Positions 34,020 to 43,903 of a stretch of 64,000 nucleotides of DNA are shown here, piece by piece; the first letter of the stretch is position 1, and every line of letters starts with the position of its first letter. Source of the DNA: an uncultured Allomuricauda sp. (lineage in GTDB: Bacteria > Bacteroidota > Bacteroidia > Flavobacteriales > Flavobacteriaceae); NCBI RefSeq assembly GCF_947499695.1, contig NZ_CANMPQ010000003.1, forward strand, positions 124,001 to 188,000. Reading direction: 5' to 3'. The notes under the pieces are model-generated. The model was not told the origin of the DNA. It searched no databases and was given only the letters and a program-made list of their open reading frames with translations. The position numbers and the translations under genes are program-made.

Positions 34020-34886
34020 ATGAAGCTACAGTTCTTGGATAGGAGCATTATTGAAAACAATTCGTTTGCAATAAAAGAAAACAGCTATCCCTATTTTTTA
34101 AGAATATGGCATTATCATCCTGAATTGGAGCTTGTTTATATTCTCAAAAGTACAGGAACAAGGTTTATAGGAGACAGTATTGAGCGATTCTCCGAAGGTG
34201 AGGTTGTTCTAATTGGCCCAAACCTGCCACATATGTGGTTAAATGATAAAAAATATTTTTCCGATTCGTCCAATTTAGTTGCCGAGGCATATGCCATTCA
34301 TTTCAAAAAAGATTTCTTGGGAAAAGAATTTCTAAATGCGCCAGAGCTAAAAAATGTATCCGATTTGATTGAAACCTCCATTTTGGGGATAAAGTTTGTA
34401 GGCTTGGACCACAAGGTTATTGCGCTGATCAAAGAGTTGCCAAAAAAAAGATCTTTTGAAAAGTTGATACAATTTTTGGAGATACTAAACAGCCTTGCTA
34501 ATCATCCCAACAGGGTTCTTTTGTCCAGCAAAGGATATTTAAGCTCTTTTAAAAAGAGCTACAACATAAATAGGGATAGGGTATTGCAATACATCTTCAA
34601 TAATTTTAATAGATCGATAACATTGGTGGAAGTTGCTACCATTGCAAATATGAACTCTACTGCTTTTAGCAGGTATTTCAAAAAAACACATAGAAAAACT
34701 TTCAAGGAATATCTAAATGAAATCAGGGTTGGTTATGCCTGCAAATTGTTAACAGAAAATGATTATAATATTACACGGATTTGCTATGAATCCGGATACA
34801 ATAACGTTTCAAATTTCAATCGCCAATTTAAAAAGATAATGGGAATTCCACCTTCCGAATATCTAAGACAACATAAGACAATCTGA
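34020..34886 (+). CDS. AraC-family regulator of the fucose cluster
   Basis: The 288-residue protein has an N-terminal cupin-like sensor (RIWHYHPELELVYILKSTGTRFIGDSIERFSEGEVVLIGPNLPHMW, about 28-80), and a C-terminal double HTH (ILQYIFNNFNRSITLVEVATIANMNSTAFSRYFKKTHRKTFKEYLNEIRVGYACKLL, then TRICYESGYNNVSNFNRQFKKIMGIPPSEYL). The HTH residues are intact. It lies 89 bases before the fuconate dehydratase on the same strand, so it most likely activates the cluster in response to fucose or a pathway acid. The inducer is inferred. Confidence 0.9.
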   Translation: MKLQFLDRSIIENNSFAIKENSYPYFLRIWHYHPELELVYILKSTGTRFIGDSIERFSEGEVVLIGPNLPHMWLNDKKYFSDSSNLVAEAYAIHFKKDFLGKEFLNAPELKNVSDLIETSILGIKFVGLDHKVIALIKELPKKRSFEKLIQFLEILNSLANHPNRVLLSSKGYLSSFKKSYNINRDRVLQYIFNNFNRSITLVEVATIANMNSTAFSRYFKKTHRKTFKEYLNEIRVGYACKLLTENDYNITRICYESGYNNVSNFNRQFKKIMGIPPSEYLRQHKTI

Positions 34887-34945
34887 CTTTCTTGGCAAAA
34901 AAAATATTAGTAGGCGCAATATAATGCATGGTGGGATACATGCCC

Positions 34946-34960
34946 GACAATAACTTTGTC
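34946..34960 (+). promoter_or_regulatory. Promoter element with inverted repeat before the fucose operon
   Basis: TAACTTTG (34951-34958) is a perfect Bacteroidota -7 element, 17 bases before the fuconate dehydratase ATG. The arms GACAA (34946-34950) and TTGTC (34956-34960) flank its first five bases, so a dimeric regulator bound here would cover the -7. A second repeat GCATG/CATGC stands about 20 bases upstream. Confidence 0.45.
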
Positions 34961-34975
34961 AAGTAAAGTGATCCT

Positions 34976-36301
34976 ATGCTGAATATTTCAATAACCAATA
35001 TAAAAGTAAAGGACATTCGTTTCCCCACAAGCATGAATTTGGACGGATCGGATGCAATGAATCCAGACCCAGATTATTCAGCAGCTTATGTAATACTAGA
35101 AACGGATCATGTAAAAGGTCTTGAAGGTCATGGCCTTACTTTTACCATAGGTAGAGGTAACGAAATCTGTGTAAGCGCCATAAAATCTATGTCCCACCTT
35201 GTTGTGGGTAAGACCTTGGAAAGTTTTACCAGTGATATGGCGGGATTCTGGAAAATGATAACTGGTGATAGCCAATTACGTTGGTTGGGGCCAGATAAAG
35301 GAGTTATTCACCTGGCTACCGGCGCCTTGGTCAATGCCGTTTGGGATCTATATGCAAAAGTAGAAGGTAAACCACTTTGGCGTCTTTTGGCAGAAATGAC
35401 AGCAGAAGAGCTGGTTTCCTGTGTTGACTTTACCTATATAACCGATGCAATTACCCCAGAAGAGGCATTACTGCTATTAAAAAAACAGGTGGCAAATAAA
35501 AAAGAACGAATAGAATACCTCCTTCAAGATGGATATCCTGCCTACACAACTTCTGCCGGTTGGATAGGCTATTCCGATGAAAAAATGAGGCGTTTGTGCC
35601 AAGAGGCTAAATCAGCGGGCTTTAAACATTTGAAGATGAAGGTAGGCGCAGATTTGGCAGACGATATGCGTAGAGCGGCAATTATTAGGGAAGAAATTGG
35701 GGACGATCTTAAATTAATGATGGATGCCAATCAAAAATGGGATGTTCAGGAAGCAATTGAAAATATGTCTCAACTGAAAAAATTCAACCCTTGGTGGATT
35801 GAAGAACCCACTAGTCCAGATGATATTTTAGGGCATGCAAAAATAGCGGAAGCTGTGGCTCCCATAAAAGTTGCGACTGGCGAACATTGCCAGAACAGGG
35901 TTATTTTTAAGCAGTTGATGCAAGCAAAAGCTTTAGAGGTTTGTCAGATTGATAGCTGCAGGGTTGGTGGTGTAAATGAAATATTGGCCATTCTACTAAT
36001 GGCGGCAAAATTTGAAATACCTGTTTGCCCCCATGCGGGCGGAGTTGGCCTCTGTGAATACGTTCAGCACCTTTCCATGGTTGATTTTATCTGTATAAGC
36101 GGTACCATGAAAGACAGGGTCATTGAATACGTTGATCATTTGCACGAACATTTTATTGACCCGGTTGTCATTGAAAATGGCGCATACATGCCTCCAAGCC
36201 TTCCGGGTTATAGTATTGAAATGAAGCCCGATTCAATGGAGCAATACACCTTTCCAGAAGGAGAAGTCTGGAGAAAAATGTCAAAACCAGAACTGTTATG
36301 A
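34976..36301 (+). CDS. fucD: L-fuconate dehydratase (enolase superfamily)
   Basis: The 441-residue enzyme removes water from L-fuconate to give 2-keto-3-deoxy-L-fuconate, the third step of the non-phosphorylating L-fucose route. All enolase-superfamily residues are present in the order of the characterised Xanthomonas FucD: KMK with Lys 220 and Lys 222, metal ligands Asp 250 (LMMDANQKWD), Glu 276 (WWIEEP), Glu 303 (TGEHCQNR), and the His 353 base (CPHAGGVG). Positions match the Xanthomonas enzyme with a constant shift of two. It is the first gene of the cluster and overlaps the next start by four bases (ATGA). Confidence 0.93.
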   Translation: MLNISITNIKVKDIRFPTSMNLDGSDAMNPDPDYSAAYVILETDHVKGLEGHGLTFTIGRGNEICVSAIKSMSHLVVGKTLESFTSDMAGFWKMITGDSQLRWLGPDKGVIHLATGALVNAVWDLYAKVEGKPLWRLLAEMTAEELVSCVDFTYITDAITPEEALLLLKKQVANKKERIEYLLQDGYPAYTTSAGWIGYSDEKMRRLCQEAKSAGFKHLKMKVGADLADDMRRAAIIREEIGDDLKLMMDANQKWDVQEAIENMSQLKKFNPWWIEEPTSPDDILGHAKIAEAVAPIKVATGEHCQNRVIFKQLMQAKALEVCQIDSCRVGGVNEILAILLMAAKFEIPVCPHAGGVGLCEYVQHLSMVDFICISGTMKDRVIEYVDHLHEHFIDPVVIENGAYMPPSLPGYSIEMKPDSMEQYTFPEGEVWRKMSKPELL

Positions 36302-37641
36302 AAACTCACCTTAAGTTTCTTTTTATTTTGTTGCTTTCCGGTACTATGACCTTTGGTCAAGGACAGGAAAATTATACTCCATCGCAATCAAATTTAGAAG
36401 CCCGGCAATGGTTTCAGAATGCCAAGTTTGGTATGTTTATTCACTGGGGAGTCTATAGCATATTGGGAGATGGTGAATGGGTTATGCAAACCCAAAAGAT
36501 TCCTATAAAGGCCTATGAGAAACTGCCCACATTCTTTAACCCTATTGAATATGATGCTAAAGAATGGGTGGAAATGGCAAAAGATGCCGGAATGAAATAC
36601 ATTACCATTACAAGTAGGCACCATGACGGCTTTTCAATGTTTGATACCAAGGCTACTGACTATGACATTGCGGATGGGACACCTTATGGGAAAGATGTAC
36701 TGAAAGATTTGGCTGATGCATGCAGGGCTGAGGGCATAAAACTATTTTTTTACTATTCACTATTAGATTGGCGCGATGATAATTACTTTCCAAGGGGAAG
36801 AACGGGTAGTGAAATACCCGGAAGGTCAGAAACTGGGGAATGGGATAAGTATATAGCTTTTATGAAAGTTCAACTCACAGAGTTGTTGACCAATTATGGT
36901 GAAATAGCAGGCATTTGGTTTGATGGACACTGGGACCAGAAAGACTGGGATGGAAAAAAATTCGGCAAATTAAATGTTGATTGGCATTATGATGAAATCT
37001 ACAAATTGATTCATGACCTACAACCGCAATGTTTGATTGGTAATAATCATCACTTGGCACCAATTGAAGGTGAGGATTTTCAAATGTTTGAAAAAGATTT
37101 GCCAGGAAAAAACACCACAGGCTGGGGCACTGATGCTTCCGATGTAGGAAATCTGCCTTTTGAAGTTTGTGAAACCATCAACGGTTCATGGGGTTTTAAT
37201 CTACAGGACAGAAAGCATAAATCAAAAAAAGAGTTGGTTCAGTATGTTATCAAAGCTGCGGGACATGGAAGTAATCTTTTATTGAATGTTGGCCCAATGC
37301 CCAATGGTAAGATTCAAGAAGAACATAAGGAATCCCTAAAAGAAGTTGGAGAATGGATGCGGGTAAATGGGAAAACAATCTATGGAACCACACAAGGGCC
37401 AATTCCTCCTTCGGATAAAATGGCCTCTACCCAAAAGGGTAAGATAGTATTCCTTCATCTTTTGGATGCAAGTGAAACGGAGGTATTCCTAAAAGATTTC
37501 AATAAAAAGATAAAAGGAATAAAGTTTTATAAGGATAAAACCTCCGTAAACTATAAAAAGAATAAGAGCGGTTTATCAATCCAAATCCCTGAGTCCAGAT
37601 TGGATTCCATAGACACTATAATAGAAATTACCCTTAAATAA
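36298..37641 (+). CDS. GH29 alpha-L-fucosidase
   Basis: The 447-residue enzyme is exported (signal MKTHLKFLFILLLSGTMTFG) and hydrolyses terminal alpha-L-fucose. The GH29 core shows FGMFIHWGVYS (about 44-53), RHHDGFSMFDT (107-117), and GIWFDGHWD with the predicted nucleophile Asp 209. The broad-specificity GH29-A pattern is seen in SWGFNLQD. The C-terminal 100 residues form a beta-sandwich. It overlaps fucD by four bases and the following SDR gene by one, so translation is coupled to cytosolic fucose catabolism. Confidence 0.92.
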   Translation: MKTHLKFLFILLLSGTMTFGQGQENYTPSQSNLEARQWFQNAKFGMFIHWGVYSILGDGEWVMQTQKIPIKAYEKLPTFFNPIEYDAKEWVEMAKDAGMKYITITSRHHDGFSMFDTKATDYDIADGTPYGKDVLKDLADACRAEGIKLFFYYSLLDWRDDNYFPRGRTGSEIPGRSETGEWDKYIAFMKVQLTELLTNYGEIAGIWFDGHWDQKDWDGKKFGKLNVDWHYDEIYKLIHDLQPQCLIGNNHHLAPIEGEDFQMFEKDLPGKNTTGWGTDASDVGNLPFEVCETINGSWGFNLQDRKHKSKKELVQYVIKAAGHGSNLLLNVGPMPNGKIQEEHKESLKEVGEWMRVNGKTIYGTTQGPIPPSDKMASTQKGKIVFLHLLDASETEVFLKDFNKKIKGIKFYKDKTSVNYKKNKSGLSIQIPESRLDSIDTIIEITLK

Positions 37642-38420
37642 TGGCGCCTTATAATTATAAAGACAAAACGGTAATAATCACTGGTGGAGGCAGTGGCATT
37701 GGAGAGTCCTTGTCCAAGAAGTTTGCCTCTTCCGGAGCTAACGTCCATATTTTGGATTTTCAATTGGAGAAAACCCAAGAGGTGGTCGATGAAATTCTGG
37801 AAAAGGGAGGTCAGGCACAAGCATATGAATGCGATGTTGCCAATCAAAGCCAAGTAAAGGAGACTGTTCAAGGTATAGCAGCTAAAAATTCTTTGGATAT
37901 ATTGATCAACAATGCCGGGATTGCGCATGTAGGTAATATTGAAGCAACTACTGAAAATGACCTAGACAGGCTATACCAAGTAAACATTAAGGGAGTCTAT
38001 AACTGCATCCATGCATGTATTCCAAAAATGAAAAAACAGGGTGCGGGGATTATTCTTAATATGGCGTCCATAGCTTCCACGGTTGGTATTTCAGATAGGT
38101 TTGCCTACTCCATGACTAAAGGAGCAGTATTGACAATGACATACTCCATTGCAATGGATTATATAGGTCACGGTATTCGCTGCAATAGTATTTCACCTGC
38201 TAGGGTACATACCCCTTTTGTAGATAATTTTATAGCTAAAAATTATCCAGGAGAAGAAAAAGAAATGTTTGAAAAACTTTCAAAGACACAACCCATTGGT
38301 CGAATGGCCAAACCTGATGAGGTAGCCTCTTTAGCGCTTTATCTGTGTTCTGAAGAAGCATCCTTTATCACTGGGACAGATTTCCCAATTGATGGAGGTT
38401 TTATTAAACTAAACGGTTAA
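37641..38420 (+). CDS. SDR, probable 2-keto-3-deoxy-L-fuconate 4-dehydrogenase
   Basis: This 259-residue NAD-type short-chain dehydrogenase has TGGGSGIGESL (cofactor loop), NNAGIAHVG, catalytic Ser (NMASIAS), YSMTK (Tyr and Lys) and SPARVHTPFV after strand 6. The last motif resembles DHRS6/KDF-dehydrogenase-like enzymes more than fucose dehydrogenases. It sits directly before the diketo-acid hydrolase, which would take its product 2,4-diketo-3-deoxy-L-fuconate. The other SDR in the cluster better fits the first step, so the two assignments could in principle be swapped. Confidence 0.85.
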   Translation: MAPYNYKDKTVIITGGGSGIGESLSKKFASSGANVHILDFQLEKTQEVVDEILEKGGQAQAYECDVANQSQVKETVQGIAAKNSLDILINNAGIAHVGNIEATTENDLDRLYQVNIKGVYNCIHACIPKMKKQGAGIILNMASIASTVGISDRFAYSMTKGAVLTMTYSIAMDYIGHGIRCNSISPARVHTPFVDNFIAKNYPGEEKEMFEKLSKTQPIGRMAKPDEVASLALYLCSEEASFITGTDFPIDGGFIKLNG

Positions 38421-38438
38421 GAATAAAATAATACCTAT

Positions 38439-39293
38439 ATGAAACTCATACGATTTGGTGCTAAGGACAATGAAAAACCGGGTGTTGAGCTTAATGATAA
38501 AACCAGACTGGATGTAAGCGGTTTTGTTAATGACTACGATGAAGATTTTTTTGGAGGCAACGGTCTGACTCAACTTGAAGCTTGGCTGGGTAAAAATGGA
38601 CATGAATGTCCTATTGTAAAAGAGGATGTAAGACTAGGCCCACCTATAAAAAGACCATCCAAAATTGTTTGTGTCGGACTTAACTACGCGCAACATGCAG
38701 CCGAAAGTGGTATGGATGTGCCCAAAGAACCCGTTTTATTTTTCAAGGCCACTTCTGCTATTGCTGGGCCAAATGATGATGTGATCATTCCAAAAGGAAG
38801 TCAAAAAACCGATTGGGAAGTGGAGCTGGCCTTTGTTATTGGTAAAAAAGCATCTTATGTGGATGAAGAAAATGCGATGGCCCATATAGCTGGTTACGTA
38901 TTGCACAACGATTATAGTGAGAGGGAATACCAATTGGAGCGCGAAGGACAGTGGGTAAAAGGAAAGAGCTGTGATACTTTTGCTCCCCTAGGTCCATATT
39001 TGGTCACAAAAGATGAAATAGAAGATCCCCATAACCTTGATCTATGGTTAAAATTGAATGGTGAGACCATGCAAGACAGCAATACCTCTGATTTTGTATT
39101 TAATATTCCAGAACTGGTGAGCTATATCAGCCAGTTTATGACGCTATTGCCAGGCGATATGGTATCCACCGGCACCCCTTTTGGTGTAGGATTGGGGTTG
39201 AACCCTCCTAAATATCTTAACCCAGGGGATGTAGTGGAACTGGGAATAGATGGGCTAGGAACTTCAAAACAACATATAATAGCATTTGAATGA
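38439..39293 (+). CDS. Fumarylacetoacetase-family hydrolase, probable 2,4-diketo-3-deoxy-L-fuconate hydrolase
   Basis: The 284-residue enzyme has the FAH fold with KIVCVGLNYAQHAAESG, DWEVELAFVIGKKA (metal ligands E-x-E), NDYSEREYQ, and VSTGTPFGVGLGLNPPKYL. In the non-phosphorylating fucose route this enzyme splits 2,4-diketo-3-deoxy-L-fuconate into pyruvate and L-lactate. The gene order (SDR, hydrolase, lactonase) supports this. It ends within the start of the lactonase gene region. Confidence 0.88.
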   Translation: MKLIRFGAKDNEKPGVELNDKTRLDVSGFVNDYDEDFFGGNGLTQLEAWLGKNGHECPIVKEDVRLGPPIKRPSKIVCVGLNYAQHAAESGMDVPKEPVLFFKATSAIAGPNDDVIIPKGSQKTDWEVELAFVIGKKASYVDEENAMAHIAGYVLHNDYSEREYQLEREGQWVKGKSCDTFAPLGPYLVTKDEIEDPHNLDLWLKLNGETMQDSNTSDFVFNIPELVSYISQFMTLLPGDMVSTGTPFGVGLGLNPPKYLNPGDVVELGIDGLGTSKQHIIAFE

Positions 39294-39294
39294 T

Positions 39295-40122
39295 ATGAGA
39301 ATTGATAGCCACCAGCACTTTTGGAATTATGATCCGGTTACCCATGCTTGGATCAATCCGCAAATGGAGGTTATCAAAAAAGACTTTTTACCTTCAAATC
39401 TGGCTCCAATACTTAAACATGCCCAGATGGATGGTTGTGTAGCGGTCCAAGCCGACCAATCTGAAAAAGAAACCGACTTCCTGCTACAATGTGCAAAAGA
39501 AAATCCTTTTGTTTTAGGCGTGGTTGGTTGGTTGGATTTATGCTCCCAAGATATCGAGCAGAAACTCGACAGCTATTCAAAATACCCTAAATTAAAAGGG
39601 TTGCGACATATTGTGCAGGATGAGGCCGATGACCATTTCATGCTTAAGCCAAATTTCTTACGGGGAATATCTAAACTTGAGACTTATGGATTCACCTATG
39701 ACATTTTAATATATCCAAAACAACTGCCCGCTGCAGTTGAATTGGTCAAAATGTTTCCCAAACAACGTTTTGTACTTGATCACATTGCAAAACCTGTTAT
39801 CAATGGAAATATTGATAGCAAGTGGGAGCATCGCATCCAGCAACTTGGTTCCTTTAAGAATGTCTATTGCAAAGTATCAGGTATGGTAACCGAGACTAGC
39901 CAGAATGCCTTTGAAAATGAGGATTTTCATCCATATCTCGATGTCGTCTTCAAATCCTTCGCTACAAATAGAATCATGTTTGGATCCGATTGGCCCGTTT
40001 GTTTGCTTTCTGCTTCGTACCCAAGGGTATTGTCCATTCTCGATGCCTATTTAAAACAATTTTCAGAAGAGGTTCAAAACCAGGTTATGGGTCTGAATGC
40101 ACAAGAATTCTATAATTTATAA
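39295..40122 (+). CDS. Amidohydrolase-2 family, probable L-fucono-1,5-lactonase
   Basis: The 275-residue protein has RIDSHQHFWNYDPV at the start (first metal His pair), AVQADQSEKETDFLL, HIVQDEADDHFM, FVLDHIAKP, and FGSDWPVCL at the end, the pattern of fuconolactonases and related amidohydrolases. It would open L-fuconolactone to L-fuconate. The ATG three codons after the TTG at 39286 is chosen, placing it one base after the stop of the previous gene. Confidence 0.87.
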   Translation: MRIDSHQHFWNYDPVTHAWINPQMEVIKKDFLPSNLAPILKHAQMDGCVAVQADQSEKETDFLLQCAKENPFVLGVVGWLDLCSQDIEQKLDSYSKYPKLKGLRHIVQDEADDHFMLKPNFLRGISKLETYGFTYDILIYPKQLPAAVELVKMFPKQRFVLDHIAKPVINGNIDSKWEHRIQQLGSFKNVYCKVSGMVTETSQNAFENEDFHPYLDVVFKSFATNRIMFGSDWPVCLLSASYPRVLSILDAYLKQFSEEVQNQVMGLNAQEFYNL

Positions 40123-40123
40123 C

Positions 40124-42529
40124 ATGGGAAACCTCATTCAGATAGTCAAAAAAATTAAGAACGTACGCACTCTAATTGCCGGTTTGATTATACTCGCATG
40201 CAGCAATGCGTTAGTTCGGGCCCAAGATGCCGAAGATTCCCAAAATGTACTTTGGTATTCAGAACCCGCAAAAGAATGGATGCAAGCCTTGCCCGTTGGA
40301 AATGGTCGTTTGGGAGCCATGGTGTTTGGCGACCCTCATAACGAGAGGATTCAACTGAATGAAGATTCTATGTGGGCCGGTGGTCCCGATTGGGAAAGCA
40401 GTAAGGGAAACAGCGCTGATCTTACCCTTTTGAGACAATTGTTGGAAGAGGGAAAAACAGAGCAAGTTGATAGCCTTATTGTAGAAAAATTCTCAAACAA
40501 AACTATTCTACGTTCCCATCAGACTATGGGAGATCTATATATTGATTTTGAAGGGGAGAGCGACATTTCCAATTATCGGCGAGAACTTGACCTTAACAAA
40601 GCACTGGTCACCATTTCATATAGGCTGAACCAAGCACAATACACTCAAAAAGTATTCGCATCACATCCAGATGATGCTTTGGTAATTGAATTGACCACAA
40701 CCGCTAAAGATGGATTGAATCTTGAATTGAGATTGGATCGACCTAAAGACCATGACCAGCCTACGGTCAAAATGGTCAACCCAACCCCTAGTGAAATTAG
40801 TATGAAGGGTATGGTAACCCAAAATGGTGGAAAAAGATTCTCAAAACCATTATCGATAGACTATGGGGTGCGTTTTGAAACGCGATTGAAAGTAATAAAT
40901 AATTCAGGGACGGTTCTGGCCAAGGATGGCAAAATAGTACTGAAGGGAGTGAAAAAAGCACTGCTTTTTATAGTCGCCAACACCTCTTTTTATAATGGTG
41001 AAAACTATGTGAAAAAGAATGACGAAACCCTATCGAAAATTCTGAGAAAACCCTTCGAATCGCTTTTGTCTGATCATATAGTGGATTATCAGGAACTGTA
41101 TAAAAGGGTTTCTTTTGATTTGGGAGGTCGTGAATTGGACAAAATACCAACTAACCAGCGATTGGAACGAATAAAAAAAGGAGAAAATGATAATGCGCTT
41201 GCAGCTACTCTTTTTCAATTTGGACGCTATCTTTTAATTGCCTGCTCACGCCCAAATACCAACCCTGCCAATCTACAGGGACTCTGGAACGATCATATTG
41301 AAGCTCCTTGGAATGCTGATTATCACCTGAACATCAACTTACAGATGAATTATTGGCCGGCAGAGGTCACCAATCTGAGTGAATTGCACCAACCATTTTT
41401 CGATTTGATTGACCGGGTGTTGGAAAGAGGAAAAACTACAGCTAAAGTACAATACGGGATCAATCGAGGAACAATGGCCCATCATACAACCGATCTTTGG
41501 GCCACCCCTTTTATGCGGGCAGAAAGAGCCTATTGGGGCTCATGGATTCATGGGGGAGGATGGTGTGCACAACATTATTGGGAGCATTATCAATTTACGA
41601 AAGATGCTGTTTTTCTTAAGGAACGAGCTTATCCGGTGCTTAAAGATTTGGCAGCTTTCTATTTGGATTGGTTAATATGGGATAAGAAGAGCAAAAAATG
41701 GGTGTCAGCTCCGGAAACATCTCCGGAAAATTCATATCTAGCACCCAATGGAAAATCTGCAGCGGTTTCCTATGGAAGTGCTATGGGACATCAAATAATA
41801 GGAGAGGTATTTGATAACTTTTTGGAAGCTTCAAAAATTTTGGGAATCCAAGATTCGCTTGTAAAAGAAGTGAGGGAAAAAAGACGGAACTTACATCCAG
41901 GTGTGCTTATCGGAGAGGATGGACGTATTTTGGAATGGAATGAACCCTATAACGAGCCGGAAAAAGGTCATCGTCATATGTCACACCTATATGCACTGCA
42001 TCCGGGGGATGATATTGTGGAAAGTAATCCAAAGGCATTTGCTGCCGCACAAAAAACAATAGATTATCGCCTTGAACATGGAGGTGCGGGCACTGGTTGG
42101 AGCCGAGCTTGGATGATCAATATGAACGGCCGTTTACTGGATGGGCTCTCGGCTCAAGAAAATATTGATAAATTCTTACAAATTTCGTTGGCAGATAATT
42201 TGTTTGATATGCACCCACCTTTCCAAATTGATGGGAATTTTGGGTATACCGCTGGAGTGGCAGAGCTGTTGCTTCAATCCCACGAAGGATTTTTAAGGTT
42301 ATTGCCGGCATTACCCCCAAAATGGAAGAATGGGTCGATAACCGGTCTTAAAGCAAGAGGGAATATTACAATCGATTTGGAATGGAAAGATGGTGAATTG
42401 ACACAAGTAACACTTAAAGCGAATGAAAAAAAGGAGATTACCATTCAATATGGTAACCAAAAAATATTGGTCAAAATACCCAAGAGTAAACAAATACAAT
42501 TGAACAAAAACCTCAAATTAATTCCTTGA
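40124..42529 (+). CDS. GH95 alpha-L-fucosidase
   Basis: The 801-residue enzyme has a signal peptide after a basic start (MGNLIQIVKKIKNVRTLIAGLIILACSNALVRAQ region) and the GH95 features: N-terminal beta domain PVGNGRLGAMVFG and NEDSMWAGGPDW, the (alpha/alpha)6 catalytic barrel with NLQGLWNDHIEAPW, NINLQMNYWPA (the Asn pair that activates water), SPENSYL with the general-acid Glu, and QIDGNFGYTAGVAELL. GH95 enzymes invert alpha-1,2-L-fucosides and sometimes L-galactosides. The chosen ATG is one base after the upstream stop; an upstream in-frame ATG lies in the lactonase gene. Confidence 0.92.
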   Translation: MGNLIQIVKKIKNVRTLIAGLIILACSNALVRAQDAEDSQNVLWYSEPAKEWMQALPVGNGRLGAMVFGDPHNERIQLNEDSMWAGGPDWESSKGNSADLTLLRQLLEEGKTEQVDSLIVEKFSNKTILRSHQTMGDLYIDFEGESDISNYRRELDLNKALVTISYRLNQAQYTQKVFASHPDDALVIELTTTAKDGLNLELRLDRPKDHDQPTVKMVNPTPSEISMKGMVTQNGGKRFSKPLSIDYGVRFETRLKVINNSGTVLAKDGKIVLKGVKKALLFIVANTSFYNGENYVKKNDETLSKILRKPFESLLSDHIVDYQELYKRVSFDLGGRELDKIPTNQRLERIKKGENDNALAATLFQFGRYLLIACSRPNTNPANLQGLWNDHIEAPWNADYHLNINLQMNYWPAEVTNLSELHQPFFDLIDRVLERGKTTAKVQYGINRGTMAHHTTDLWATPFMRAERAYWGSWIHGGGWCAQHYWEHYQFTKDAVFLKERAYPVLKDLAAFYLDWLIWDKKSKKWVSAPETSPENSYLAPNGKSAAVSYGSAMGHQIIGEVFDNFLEASKILGIQDSLVKEVREKRRNLHPGVLIGEDGRILEWNEPYNEPEKGHRHMSHLYALHPGDDIVESNPKAFAAAQKTIDYRLEHGGAGTGWSRAWMINMNGRLLDGLSAQENIDKFLQISLADNLFDMHPPFQIDGNFGYTAGVAELLLQSHEGFLRLLPALPPKWKNGSITGLKARGNITIDLEWKDGELTQVTLKANEKKEITIQYGNQKILVKIPKSKQIQLNKNLKLIP

Positions 42530-42531
42530 GC

Positions 42532-43893
42532 ATGCAAAGCAGCCAAATACCTATAAGGGTTTTATTTATGATTATCTTGTCATCATTATTCATGGTAACT
42601 GCCTTGAAAGCTCAAGAAAGTGATACCTCTAAGGTTAACCATGAAAAAATGCAATGGTTTCAAGATGCAAAACTGGGCATTTTTATCCATTGGGGGCTAT
42701 ACGCTGTAAATGGGATTGATGAATCTTGGTCATTTTACAATGGCTACATCTCACATGATGATTATTTGAAACAAACCAAAGGATTCACCGCCAAAAATTA
42801 TAATCCGGAAGCTTGGGCTGAACTTATCAAAAAAAGTGGGGCTAAATATTCAGTGATTACATCAAAACATCATGATGGATTTGCGCTATGGAACTCTAAG
42901 TATGGGGATTTCAACGCGGTCAAGAGTTCAGCTGCCAAAAAAGATGTATTGAGTCCATTTGTAAAAGCCCTTCGCAAAAACAACCTAAAGGTTGGAATAT
43001 ATTATTCCCTTCCGGATTGGTCTTATGGAGATTATACTCACTTTTTAAGGGATTCTCTTAGATACAAAACAAAGGAAGATCCAAAACGATGGAATACATT
43101 CTTAAAATACTACCAAGGACAATTAAAGGAAATAGCAAACTTATATGACCCTGATCTTTATTGGTTTGATGGAGATTGGGAACATAGTTCTGAAGAATGG
43201 GAAGTGCCTAAAGTGAGAAGTATGCTCTTTGAGAAAAATCCCAATACAATTTTAAATTCCCGATTACAAGGAAATGGGGATTATGCAACACCAGAGCAAG
43301 GAATGCCAATAACAAAGCCCAAGTATAAATACTGGGAGTTGTGCATGACCATGAACAATTCTTGGGGTTTTCAGAAAAACGATCATGACTATAAAACCCC
43401 AGATCAAATTATTGGAATTTTCTCCGATGTTATTTCCAATGGTGGAAATCTGCTATTGGACATAGGCCCTAAAGCGGACGGAACCATTCCAAAAGAACAG
43501 GTAAATATCCTTAGTGAGTTGGGAGACTGGACCGCTAAACACAAAGAGGCTATTTATGGATCAAGGGCGGGCATTCCCAAAGAGCACTTCTATGGACCTA
43601 CAACCTTATCAAAAGATAAAAAAACATTGTACCTTTTTGTTAAGGGCAATCCCAATGGTGAAATTGTGGTTCGCGGACTTAAAAATAAGATCAATCGGAT
43701 TTGGGTGGTGGGCAATGGAACAAAACTGTCCCATAAAGTAGTTGGTAAAGTGTATTGGAGCCATTACCCAGGAATCACCTATATAGATATTCCAGAACAT
43801 GTTTTGGATGACCACATGACCGTACTTGCCTTATTATTGGACAAGGAGGTGGATTTATATCGTGAAGATGGAGCTGTAATAGAAAGTAATTGA
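42532..43893 (+). CDS. GH29 alpha-L-fucosidase (second copy)
   Basis: The enzyme is exported (about 453 residues; hydrophobic FMIILSSLFMVTALKA) and has KLGIFIHWGLYAVNG, TSKHHDGFALW, YYSLPDWSYGDY, LYWFDGDWEHS with the predicted nucleophile Asp near residue 213, and NGGNLLLDIGPKADGT. ATG is preferred to the TTG six bases earlier. Sequence differs widely from the other two GH29 copies, suggesting different linkages (1,3 or 1,4). Confidence 0.92.
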   Translation: MQSSQIPIRVLFMIILSSLFMVTALKAQESDTSKVNHEKMQWFQDAKLGIFIHWGLYAVNGIDESWSFYNGYISHDDYLKQTKGFTAKNYNPEAWAELIKKSGAKYSVITSKHHDGFALWNSKYGDFNAVKSSAAKKDVLSPFVKALRKNNLKVGIYYSLPDWSYGDYTHFLRDSLRYKTKEDPKRWNTFLKYYQGQLKEIANLYDPDLYWFDGDWEHSSEEWEVPKVRSMLFEKNPNTILNSRLQGNGDYATPEQGMPITKPKYKYWELCMTMNNSWGFQKNDHDYKTPDQIIGIFSDVISNGGNLLLDIGPKADGTIPKEQVNILSELGDWTAKHKEAIYGSRAGIPKEHFYGPTTLSKDKKTLYLFVKGNPNGEIVVRGLKNKINRIWVVGNGTKLSHKVVGKVYWSHYPGITYIDIPEHVLDDHMTVLALLLDKEVDLYREDGAVIESN

Positions 43894-43903
43894 ATACTTA
43901 AAG

